This document shows, one piece after another, positions 16,195 through 23,304 of a DNA stretch of 64,000 nt. Position numbers and translations under genes: made by a program. The notes beneath the pieces were generated by a model. That model saw nothing but the letters and a program-made list of their open reading frames with translations, made no database searches and had not been told where the DNA came from. Source of the stretch: Enterocloster bolteae. Lineage in GTDB: Bacteria; Bacillota; Clostridia; Lachnospirales; Lachnospiraceae. Within the stretch, counting starts at the first letter, position 1; each line of letters starts with the position of its first letter. The stretch is from positions 3,224,001 to 3,288,000 of the forward strand of contig NZ_CP022464.2 of the NCBI RefSeq assembly GCF_002234575.2, read 5' to 3'.

Positions 16195-16875
16195 TTATCG
16201 TGAACCGAAAATACCGGTACCGACCCTGACCATGGTCGCTCCTTCTTCAATGGCAACCTCGTAATCCCCAGTCATTCCCATTGAGAGCACACTCATAGTA
16301 ACATTATCAATGTTTTTGCCACCTATGTCAACAGCAAATTCAAATAATTTTTTAAAAATTCCACGATTTTCTTCTGGATTATCTACAAAAGGCGCAATTG
16401 TCATAAGTCCCTTAATATGCACATGGGGGAAATCCTTAATCTGCATAATGGCATCCTCCACTTCCTCCATAAGGAACCCGTATTTACTCTCCTCTCGGGC
16501 CACATTGACCTCCAAAAGAATGTCCACATCCAGTCCGAGCTTTGCCGCGTCGTCCTCAATCTGCTGGGCCAGGCGCAGGGAATCCACAGAGTGAATCAGC
16601 ACGGCCTTGTCAATGACCTGGTGAACTTTGTTGCGCTGCAGATGACCAATCATATGCCATCGGATATCCTCCGGAAGCTCCGGTTTTTTGTTCAGTATTT
16701 CCTGTACCTTGTTCTCACCGAAATCCCTGGCCCCGGCATCATAAGCCTCCATAAGCATGGGAACGGGTTTTGTTTTGCTGACAGCGATGAGAGTCACTTC
16801 CTCAGGATTTCTTCCCGCCCTGCGGCAGGCATCTTCAATATGCTTTCTTACTTCTTCCAGCTGTTTTTTTATCAT
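16195..16875 (-). CDS. YggS-family PLP homeostasis protein
   Basis: A 226-residue cytoplasmic fold-type III PLP protein. The PLP lysine is in LIAVSKTKPV (about residue 35), with conserved HMIGHLQRNK and SMGMTGDYEVAI phosphate-binding segments. YggS/YlmE/PLPBP proteins bind PLP without known enzymatic activity and buffer vitamin B6. Placement directly before sepF is the ylmE-ylmF arrangement of Gram-positive division clusters. Confidence 0.94.
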   Translation of the reverse strand: MIKKQLEEVRKHIEDACRRAGRNPEEVTLIAVSKTKPVPMLMEAYDAGARDFGENKVQEILNKKPELPEDIRWHMIGHLQRNKVHQVIDKAVLIHSVDSLRLAQQIEDDAAKLGLDVDILLEVNVAREESKYGFLMEEVEDAIMQIKDFPHVHIKGLMTIAPFVDNPEENRGIFKKLFEFAVDIGGKNIDNVTMSVLSMGMTGDYEVAIEEGATMVRVGTGIFGSR

Positions 16876-16889
16876 ATTGTTTTCCTCCC

Positions 16890-18290
16890 TTATTGGTACA
16901 GCAGCTGTCCTTCCTCCACCATGGAGGCATCCAGCACGATGTGGTCGTACACGGACAAGCCGTATTTCATGTTCTTCCGCACAGTATAATATTCACTGTT
17001 GGAATCCAGTATATCAATTTGTTTGAAAATAGTATAGCCTTTATTAATATTGTAAACACCCTTCAGGGAAGCAGTCCTCCCAATCTGGTAACGGTCCGAG
17101 GATTCGGGCCTGACCACATAATCCCCTGCCTTGAAGCCGTTTTCCTCTCCCATGTCCACGTAATAAAATTCCTCGTCCGAATAGTAAACCGTAGTGGGCA
17201 CGAAGACAATGGATGTGCCGTTTTCCGTATAAACTTCCTTATAAAAACCGTCCTCCGAGGAATCGCCGCCCTGGGTCATGTACTCCAGCGGTATGAGGTA
17301 AAAATTCTTGTCCGTCACTGCGCTGACAGGAATTTTAAGGCCGTCAGCCTTATCCACTTTTATCTCAAAATCCACGAATCGGTCTGAGATAAACTGTTCC
17401 ATATATTTTGAAAAATCCAGTTTCCCGTAGGCAGCTCCATCCTTGCCTGTAAAGGTGGAATAGGCGGCCGGTGTGCTGAGGGAATAGTCGCGGAATACGA
17501 CCCGAAGGACAGTCTTGTCATTATAAAGGGCCGCGTCCTCTTCGCTCAGCGGAAATACAATGGACCATTTTTCCGAAGTAACAATTTTATAGGCCGGAGA
17601 GCCGCTGTCAATCAAATCCCCGGATTTATGTACTGTCTTGACGTAGGTGCTTCGGTCAAAGGAAGCTGCCTCCACGTCTGACGTTGTCATGGATTCAAAG
17701 GAGTCAATTCCGTAAGATACCACTCCCGATACATCGGATCGGACCTGTTCAAAGACAGCCCCGGACTGTTCCGCCAGCTTGTCTAACTGGTCCAGGGTGC
17801 TGAAGCTGGAATATTCCATCACTGAGGCGTCCAGGGAAATTCTGGCGTCATAGATGGTTCCGAAATCCTGGTTCTGAAAGGACAGGACAAAGGATGTAAG
17901 CTGCTTTTTAAGGTCCGACAGGCTGTCATCGGAAAGAGAACTGCCCTCCTCGGCATTCTCTTTTAACAGCGCCTCCAGGTTCCCAGTCTCGTCCAGAGAA
18001 TAAATACGGCTTCCCACAGAAGCACGTTTTCCCTCACGCAGATAATAATTGATATAGCCGGAGCGGTCTGCTGTCCGCACCTGCTCCTCACGGAGAATCA
18101 ACCCGTTGTAGATTCGGTTATTGACGATTCCGCCGTCCACTACCTCATAGAACTGAATCTTCTCCCGTTTCAGATACGTATAAACGCTGAATACCAGGTA
18201 AATAAAAATGATAAAGAAGATAATCATTCCCACGTTGATGTTGAGAGGCCTGCGGTAACGTACGACTTTTTTGTTTTTCTTTTTGGCCAT
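16890..18290 (-). CDS. HlyD-family membrane protein, orphan adaptor in division cluster
   Basis: A 466-residue protein with a Lys-rich cytoplasmic start, one membrane helix (about 19-40) and a large extracellular part whose opening (VVDGGIVNNRIYNGLILREEQV) and barrel strands resemble HlyD/MFP adaptors. There is a coiled-coil-like segment around residues 110-180. Unlike normal adaptors it is not next to an ABC or RND transporter; it leads hlyD-yggS-sepF. This arrangement recurs in clostridia, and its role in division is unknown. Fusion-protein function is inferred only from the fold. Confidence 0.75.
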   Translation of the reverse strand: MAKKKNKKVVRYRRPLNINVGMIIFFIIFIYLVFSVYTYLKREKIQFYEVVDGGIVNNRIYNGLILREEQVRTADRSGYINYYLREGKRASVGSRIYSLDETGNLEALLKENAEEGSSLSDDSLSDLKKQLTSFVLSFQNQDFGTIYDARISLDASVMEYSSFSTLDQLDKLAEQSGAVFEQVRSDVSGVVSYGIDSFESMTTSDVEAASFDRSTYVKTVHKSGDLIDSGSPAYKIVTSEKWSIVFPLSEEDAALYNDKTVLRVVFRDYSLSTPAAYSTFTGKDGAAYGKLDFSKYMEQFISDRFVDFEIKVDKADGLKIPVSAVTDKNFYLIPLEYMTQGGDSSEDGFYKEVYTENGTSIVFVPTTVYYSDEEFYYVDMGEENGFKAGDYVVRPESSDRYQIGRTASLKGVYNINKGYTIFKQIDILDSNSEYYTVRKNMKYGLSVYDHIVLDASMVEEGQLLYQ

Positions 18291-18327
18291 AAATCCGGCC
18301 TCCTTTTACAAAATACACATCACTTCA

Positions 18328-18377
18328 CAAAAAGCTGCCCTCCATACCAGGCATTTTAATCCCAGCAGGTTGGCAGC
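18328..18377 (-). terminator. Terminator of the small P-loop gene
   Basis: On the minus strand GCTGCC (18372-18377) pairs with GGCAGC (18334-18339) across a long loop and is followed by TTTTTG. Stem is only 6 bp, so moderate strength. Confidence 0.5.
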
Positions 18378-18417
18378 CTATAAGTCCTGTCTGTATTTTA
18401 TCACAGAAAATGTATCA

Positions 18418-18837
18418 TTACAATGAAATAATCACATCGCCCTTAGCACACTCAGGAAGCTCCGCAGCGTCCATGGAAATACTTAACACAAAGGTTATAT
18501 GGTATTTTTCACCGATATTTTTCAATGTCATATATGTATCAGAAATGTCTGCTCCCTCCAGGCATGACAGCTTTAAAAAGCTATCCAGGTACATAGTCTC
18601 CAAATCGTGATCCTGAGAGATAATACCACAGATAAATCCTAAAAATCCATCGCTGTTTGTAAGTGGGAATTCATTGACATTAATGAGACGAATTTTGTTG
18701 TTTAACTCATACATATGCTGGGCACTTTTATCCAGATATACGACAGTGCCGTTGGCCCCCTTGATTGCTGCATTGGCCATATCTAACAGATGTTTGGTCT
18801 TGCCTTTACCTTTTTTTCCTGCAATAATCTGAACCAT
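18418..18837 (-). CDS. Small P-loop NTPase-like protein of unknown function
   Basis: A 139-residue cytoplasmic protein. GKKGKGKTK at residues 7-15 is a Walker A motif, and hydrophobic strands at about 31-36 (TVVYLD) and 113-119 (ITFVLSI) complete a minimal P-loop core. No clear Walker B acidic pair or partner domain. Similar small proteins are sometimes annotated PilT-like, which the sequence does not support. It has its own promoter (18895-18923), an AAGGAGGAG ribosome site and a terminator, so it is an independent transcription unit. Function unknown. Confidence 0.75.
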   Translation of the reverse strand: MVQIIAGKKGKGKTKHLLDMANAAIKGANGTVVYLDKSAQHMYELNNKIRLINVNEFPLTNSDGFLGFICGIISQDHDLETMYLDSFLKLSCLEGADISDTYMTLKNIGEKYHITFVLSISMDAAELPECAKGDVIISL

Positions 18838-18894
18838 ACCAATCTCCTCCTTGAGTTATATATGTTGTATAAAAAATCAATTAAGATTACTCTA

Positions 18895-18923
18895 ATTATA
18901 GTATAAATTCATAGAAAGCGCAA
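18895..18923 (-). promoter_or_regulatory. Promoter of the small P-loop gene
   Basis: TTGCGC (18918-18923), 17-bp spacer, TATAAT (18895-18900) on the minus strand, just downstream of the carboxypeptidase stop. Confidence 0.7.
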
Positions 18924-18926
18924 TCA

Positions 18927-19904
18927 CTATTTGACGATTTTAGAAATTATATTTGTCATGTTATCATATAGGCCGGGACGGCTGTCTGATTTCAGTACAA
19001 CAGATATATATTCCTTATCATTCTGGTCCCTGGTAGCCATGATGAGACAATAGCCGGCTGCGTTGGTAGTGCCTGTCTTTCCCCCGAATACGGTCAGGCC
19101 TTCCGGCGTCTCCCGCTCCCTTGTCATGAACCAGTTTCCGCCTTTCCATGTCTTGGTGACGGCCTGGCTGTCCTTGTCGTGGTAGTTGGCCGTATAGGAT
19201 GTGGTACCCACAATCTGCCGGAATACCGGATATTTAAGGGCCTCATTGAAAATGAGATACAGGTCATAGGCCGTGGTATAATGGTCCGGATCGTTAAGCC
19301 CGTGAGGGTTTACAAAATGAGTTCCGGTGGCTCCCAGACTGGCAGCCTCCTGGTTCATCATATCCGCGAACTTGTCAATGCTGCCCGCAATGTGCACTGC
19401 GATTGCAGCGCCTGCGTCATTGCCCGAAGGAAGCATAAGCCCGTATAAAAGCTGTTCCAATGTCAGGGTATCTCCCGGTTCAATGCCGCACAGGGTTGCC
19501 CCGGATTCCGTGATAACAGCATCATCCGTCACAACTACCCGGGCGTTTAAATCGCCGTTTTTAATGGCTACCAGAGCGGTCATAACCTTGGTGATACTGG
19601 CCGGATACAGCCGTTCAAAGGCTTCCTTGCTGTAGAGTGTTTCCCTGTCGCTGACATCAAAAAGGGCAGCTGCCTCCGATGTCACATAATTTTCGTCAAA
19701 GCTGCCTTCATCCTCCACTACACATAAATCCGAAGCAAAACCGTCTGCATAGCGCACGGTCCGGGACAGGCTGTCCTCCATGACCGGGATTCGCTCTTCC
19801 AGGCTGTAGGGTTCCTTAATGCCTGAAAGACAGCCCGTGGTGGAAAGGGCGACAGCCCCCAGAAGAAGCGCACACAGAAAGCTGCGCGTCCGCACTGCCT
19901 TCAT
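18927..19904 (-). CDS. D-alanyl-D-alanine carboxypeptidase, lipoprotein
   Basis: A 325-residue penicillin-binding serine carboxypeptidase (peptidase S11). A lipoprotein signal with lipobox STTGC places the lipidated Cys at residue 25. The active-site SxxK is PASITK (Ser103, Lys106), SGN is in LPSGNDAG (about 160) and KTG in GGKTGTTNAAG. It trims the terminal D-Ala of stem peptides. The ATG at 19904 overlaps the mgsA stop (TAATG) with AGAGG upstream and is preferred to an ATG at 19925. The C-terminal beta domain is short. Confidence 0.92.
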   Translation of the reverse strand: MKAVRTRSFLCALLLGAVALSTTGCLSGIKEPYSLEERIPVMEDSLSRTVRYADGFASDLCVVEDEGSFDENYVTSEAAALFDVSDRETLYSKEAFERLYPASITKVMTALVAIKNGDLNARVVVTDDAVITESGATLCGIEPGDTLTLEQLLYGLMLPSGNDAGAAIAVHIAGSIDKFADMMNQEAASLGATGTHFVNPHGLNDPDHYTTAYDLYLIFNEALKYPVFRQIVGTTSYTANYHDKDSQAVTKTWKGGNWFMTRERETPEGLTVFGGKTGTTNAAGYCLIMATRDQNDKEYISVVLKSDSRPGLYDNMTNIISKIVK

Positions 19905-20299
19905 TACCTGACTACCTCTCGCCATTCCATATCGCCCCTGTCAAGCGCCTTGATAAGCAGTTCGGCAGATGCCAGATTGGTGGCAAGGGGAATGTTGTAG
20001 ATATCACACAGGCGGACCACATCGTTTACATCCGGCTCATGTGATTTGGGATTCTGCGGGTCACGTAAAAAGATGACCAGATCCATCTCATTGTGCTCAA
20101 TCTGAGCAGCCATCTGCTGCATTCCGCCCAGATGCCCTGCCAGATATTTGTGAATATTAAGGTTAGCCACCTCTTCTATCAGGCGGCCTGTGGTACCTGT
20201 TGCATACAGTGTGTTCTTGCTGAGTATTCCCCTGTATGCGATGCAGAAGTTCTGCATCAGTTTCTTTTTTGCGTCATGTGCAATCAAACCAATTGTCAT
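19904..20299 (-). CDS. mgsA: Methylglyoxal synthase
   Basis: A 131-residue homohexameric lyase turning dihydroxyacetone phosphate into methylglyoxal and phosphate. The phosphate-binding ATGTTG and the catalytic region FLRDPQNPKSHEPD are present, as is GHLGGMQQMAAQI. Good AAGGAGGG ribosome site. It is cotranscribed behind rodA and overlaps the carboxypeptidase start. Its place at the end of the shape/division operon is typical of clostridia but has no obvious functional logic. Confidence 0.96.
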   Translation of the reverse strand: MTIGLIAHDAKKKLMQNFCIAYRGILSKNTLYATGTTGRLIEEVANLNIHKYLAGHLGGMQQMAAQIEHNEMDLVIFLRDPQNPKSHEPDVNDVVRLCDIYNIPLATNLASAELLIKALDRGDMEWREVVR

Positions 20300-20320
20300 A
20301 TTAAATTAACCCTCCTTGGA

Positions 20321-21442
20321 TTAGATATGTCTTGTTTCTCTCTGAAGCCCCACATTGAGCACCAGCCCTATTCCCATAAAAATACTGATTAAAGAACTGC
20401 TTCCGAAACTGATGAACGGAAGGGGAAGTCCTGTATTGGGAAAGATGCCTGTGGCAACAGCGATGTTGGCAAATGCCTGGAACGCAATCAGTGTTGCCAT
20501 GCCCACACAGATAAGGCGGCCGGATAAATCCCTGGCCCGTGCAGCCATCATAAGACATTCATAAATTATTAATAAAAATAAGGCGATGACCACCACACAG
20601 CCGATGAAGCCCAGCTCCTCGCCGATCACGGCAAAGATGAAGTCCGTCTGCTCCTCTGACAGGAAATTACCATTCTTGACAGACGCTATGGTGGTGTTGA
20701 AAAGCCCTTTGCCTTTTAGCTGGCCTGAACCAATGGCAATGATGGAGTTGTTCTGCTGATAACGGGCCTCTCCGTACTGGTCCGGATAAAACCAGGCCAG
20801 GATACGTCCTGCCTGATAATCCTTTATGAATGGAATCATACCGTGAAGCAGCAGGTAGACAAAGGTGGCCATTACGGGAATGGTAACAGCCAGGGTTCCT
20901 GCAATCCACTTATAGCTTATGCCGCTTGCAAATACGATTCCCAGTACCATTACCATAATTACAAGACAGGTAGACAGATTCGGCTGTTCAAAGATCAATG
21001 CCGCCGGAATGGCAAACAGTACGGCTGCTATGGCCACAGTGCTGACCTGATTAATCTTTTCCTGGTATTTCATGAAATACCAGGAAAAGGTTATGATAAG
21101 GCCTATCTTAACAAACTCTGATGGCTGAAGCTGGCCGATGGCCGGAACCTCAATCCAGCGCCTGGCGTTGTTCACCACATTGCCCCAAATCAGTACGGCC
21201 ACAAGGCTTGCAATACACAGGCCGTATATGAGGGTACTGAAGTTCAGGATTTTGTGGTAATCCACCAGGGAAAGACCAATGGCCACAGCCAGTCCTATGA
21301 ACACTCCTAAAAGCTGCTTGTTGACTGCATCCGCGTTCATATTCGTAGCGCTGCGGATAACCAGCACGCCGATGACGTTGAGTACAATCATATAAAATAT
21401 CAGCCGAAAATTAAAATGTCTGAAATCATAATCCAAAAACAT
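20321..21442 (-). CDS. rodA: SEDS-family peptidoglycan glycosyltransferase RodA
   Basis: A 373-residue polytopic protein with about ten membrane helices. Conserved SEDS features include ARRWIEVPAIGQLQPSEFVKIG, the EEQTDFIFAVIGEELGF motif with catalytic-loop acidic residues, and GLPLPFISFGSSSLI near the end. RodA polymerises glycan strands in the elongasome with a class B PBP, here probably the PBP2 gene upstream. It begins 2 bp after minE. The operon context (mre, PBP2) favours RodA over FtsW or SpoVE. Confidence 0.93.
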   Translation of the reverse strand: MFLDYDFRHFNFRLIFYMIVLNVIGVLVIRSATNMNADAVNKQLLGVFIGLAVAIGLSLVDYHKILNFSTLIYGLCIASLVAVLIWGNVVNNARRWIEVPAIGQLQPSEFVKIGLIITFSWYFMKYQEKINQVSTVAIAAVLFAIPAALIFEQPNLSTCLVIMVMVLGIVFASGISYKWIAGTLAVTIPVMATFVYLLLHGMIPFIKDYQAGRILAWFYPDQYGEARYQQNNSIIAIGSGQLKGKGLFNTTIASVKNGNFLSEEQTDFIFAVIGEELGFIGCVVVIALFLLIIYECLMMAARARDLSGRLICVGMATLIAFQAFANIAVATGIFPNTGLPLPFISFGSSSLISIFMGIGLVLNVGLQRETRHI

Positions 21443-21444
21443 AT

Positions 21445-21729
21445 TTAATATAGCCCCTTGTTCGATATGGAACGAATCGGTATGTTGGCATGAAGCACAG
21501 GCAGTGTCCGGCAGCCGCCCTTTTGGGGACTGCCCTCTGTATCCATCTGTATCTGGACTTTGTCCTTTTCTATCTCCATATATTTGGAAATGGCGTGTAT
21601 CACGTCATCTTTTATCATCAGTATCATCTCCGGTGAGCAGCCTGCCTTATCGGATACCAGCAAAAGCTTTAGCCGCATCTTAGCTGTCTCTCCGGAACGC
21701 CTGGTTTGAAACCCCTGGAACCATCTCAC
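21445..21729 (-). CDS. minE: Cell division topological specificity factor MinE
   Basis: A 94-residue MinE. The N-terminal segment that binds MinD/membrane is followed by MRLKLLLVSDKAGCSPEMI and the dimerisation domain DDVIHAISKYMEIEKDKVQIQM. It starts at GTG 21729, which has AGAAGGGATGG upstream and lies 16 bp after the minD stop; an ATG at 21798 would overlap minD and add residues unlike the family. MinE drives MinD oscillation. A complete MinCDE set exists here, unlike Bacillus, which uses DivIVA. Confidence 0.92.
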   Translation of the reverse strand: MRWFQGFQTRRSGETAKMRLKLLLVSDKAGCSPEMILMIKDDVIHAISKYMEIEKDKVQIQMDTEGSPQKGGCRTLPVLHANIPIRSISNKGLY

Positions 21730-21745
21730 CTTGACACCATCCCTT

Positions 21746-22537
21746 CTATGCTCTCTTAAGTATTCCGCGCAGCCTGGCAAAAAAGGTTTCCGTCTCACCG
21801 GGATTTGTCATAGGTATGCTCTCTCCCAGTATCCTGCGGCAGATATCAAGATAAGCCTGTCCGGCCGTAGAGCCCAGTCCCACCAGAGGTTCTCCCTGGT
21901 TGGTGGAAATGACGATGTTCTCGTCATCGGGCACTGCTCCGATGATGTTTACTGCCAGAATGTCCGTCACATCGCTTAAAGACATCATGTCTCCCCTACG
22001 GACCATGTCGGCTCGGATCCGGTTGACAATCAAGTCAATCTCGTCTATCTCCGCATGTTCCAGCAGCCCGATGATACGGTCTGCATCGCGGATAGCCGAA
22101 ACCTCCGGCGTCGTGACTACCAGTGCCCTGTCAGCACCGGCTATGGCATTGTAAAATCCCTGTTCAATGCCTGCGGGACAATCTAACAGTATGTAGTCAA
22201 ATTCTTCCCTCAGGTCATCAACCAGCTTTATCATCTGCTCCGGATTCACGGATGTCTTGTCCCGTGTCTGGGCCGAAGGCAGAAGGTATAGGTTCGGGTA
22301 TCTTTTGTCTCTTATCAGGGCCTGCTTCATACGGCAGTTGCCTTCCACCACGTCTACAAGATTGTAGACAATGCGGTTTTCCAGTCCCATGACCACGTCC
22401 AGGTTGCGCAGGCCGATATCTGTATCAATCAGCACTACCCGCTTACCCAGGATAGCCAGTCCTGTTCCCACATTGGCAGAAGTAGTCGTCTTGCCTACCC
22501 CGCCTTTTCCAGAAGTAATCACAATGACCTCGCTCAT
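21746..22537 (-). CDS. minD: Septum-site ATPase MinD
   Basis: A 263-residue deviant-Walker ParA/MinD ATPase: KGGVGKTTT at residues 11-19, Walker B-like LIDTDIGLRNLDVVMG, and a C-terminal amphipathic membrane-targeting helix (FFARLRGILKR). MinD binds membrane as an ATP dimer, recruits MinC to block FtsZ at poles and is released by MinE. Lies between minC and minE in one operon. Confidence 0.97.
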   Translation of the reverse strand: MSEVIVITSGKGGVGKTTTSANVGTGLAILGKRVVLIDTDIGLRNLDVVMGLENRIVYNLVDVVEGNCRMKQALIRDKRYPNLYLLPSAQTRDKTSVNPEQMIKLVDDLREEFDYILLDCPAGIEQGFYNAIAGADRALVVTTPEVSAIRDADRIIGLLEHAEIDEIDLIVNRIRADMVRRGDMMSLSDVTDILAVNIIGAVPDDENIVISTNQGEPLVGLGSTAGQAYLDICRRILGESIPMTNPGETETFFARLRGILKRA

Positions 22538-22614
22538 GATGAAATCCTCCTGAAAATTACTTTACCTTCCTATTGTACATTAAATTTCGTAAATTTACCA
22601 GTATTTTTTTGGCA

Positions 22615-23283
22615 TTAAGCAAAATTTAACATATTGTTTAGGAATGACTTTTTTAAAGACCGCATAACAATGGCCCCATCTTCCGCCAGGGCTATCATGG
22701 GTCCCCGCCCCAGACGCTTGTTTCTCTCGTTGAAACGGCTGCTCATATCCCCGATGCGGATTTGCAGGGGAGCCATGTCAAGGGCCATGACAACGGCCTG
22801 GGGATTGCCGGACACACCGGCTGTCACTGTACCTTTAAGTTCTCCCAGTACAATGACATTGCCCTTGGCCGTCACCCTTGCTCCGTGATCCACATTTCCT
22901 ATGATCACGATGCTGGCCTCGGATTCCAGGCAGTCTCCGCGCTTCAGTGTTCCCCGGTAGAACTGCCCTGTCTGGGAGTTCAGTTCCATCAGCTTATCAT
23001 TCAGTGCTTTCTCACAGCGTTCAATCCGTTCCGCATCCGTGTCCAGAAGACAGAGGACTTCAATCTGTGAGTTCTTCGTAATCGTATCGACAATTGCAAA
23101 TTCCTGGGCCGCAGTCAGATCCCTGCCCTCCAGGGTCAGGGTCATCTGGACCGAACCCCAGAAACGGGCGCTCTCACTGAACTTTTTCCCGATGGCGTCC
23201 AAAAGCTCGCCAAATGGCAGTTCAGGGTCCAGGATGACAGTCATTCCTGCCTTGCTGCTCTTGATTACAACTGCATTGCGCAT
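22615..23283 (-). CDS. minC: Septum-site-determining protein MinC
   Basis: A 222-residue FtsZ-assembly inhibitor. N-terminal domain about 1-105; C-terminal right-handed beta-helix about 115-200 with RGTLKRGDCLESEASIVIIGNVDHGARVTAKGNVIVLGELKG, which binds MinD. AGAGGTGATT ribosome site. Follows the PBP2 gene by 21 bp; minD follows after 77 bp. Confidence 0.95.
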   Translation of the reverse strand: MRNAVVIKSSKAGMTVILDPELPFGELLDAIGKKFSESARFWGSVQMTLTLEGRDLTAAQEFAIVDTITKNSQIEVLCLLDTDAERIERCEKALNDKLMELNSQTGQFYRGTLKRGDCLESEASIVIIGNVDHGARVTAKGNVIVLGELKGTVTAGVSGNPQAVVMALDMAPLQIRIGDMSSRFNERNKRLGRGPMIALAEDGAIVMRSLKKSFLNNMLNFA

Positions 23284-23304
23284 ACAATCACCTCTTTTGC
23301 TGGT

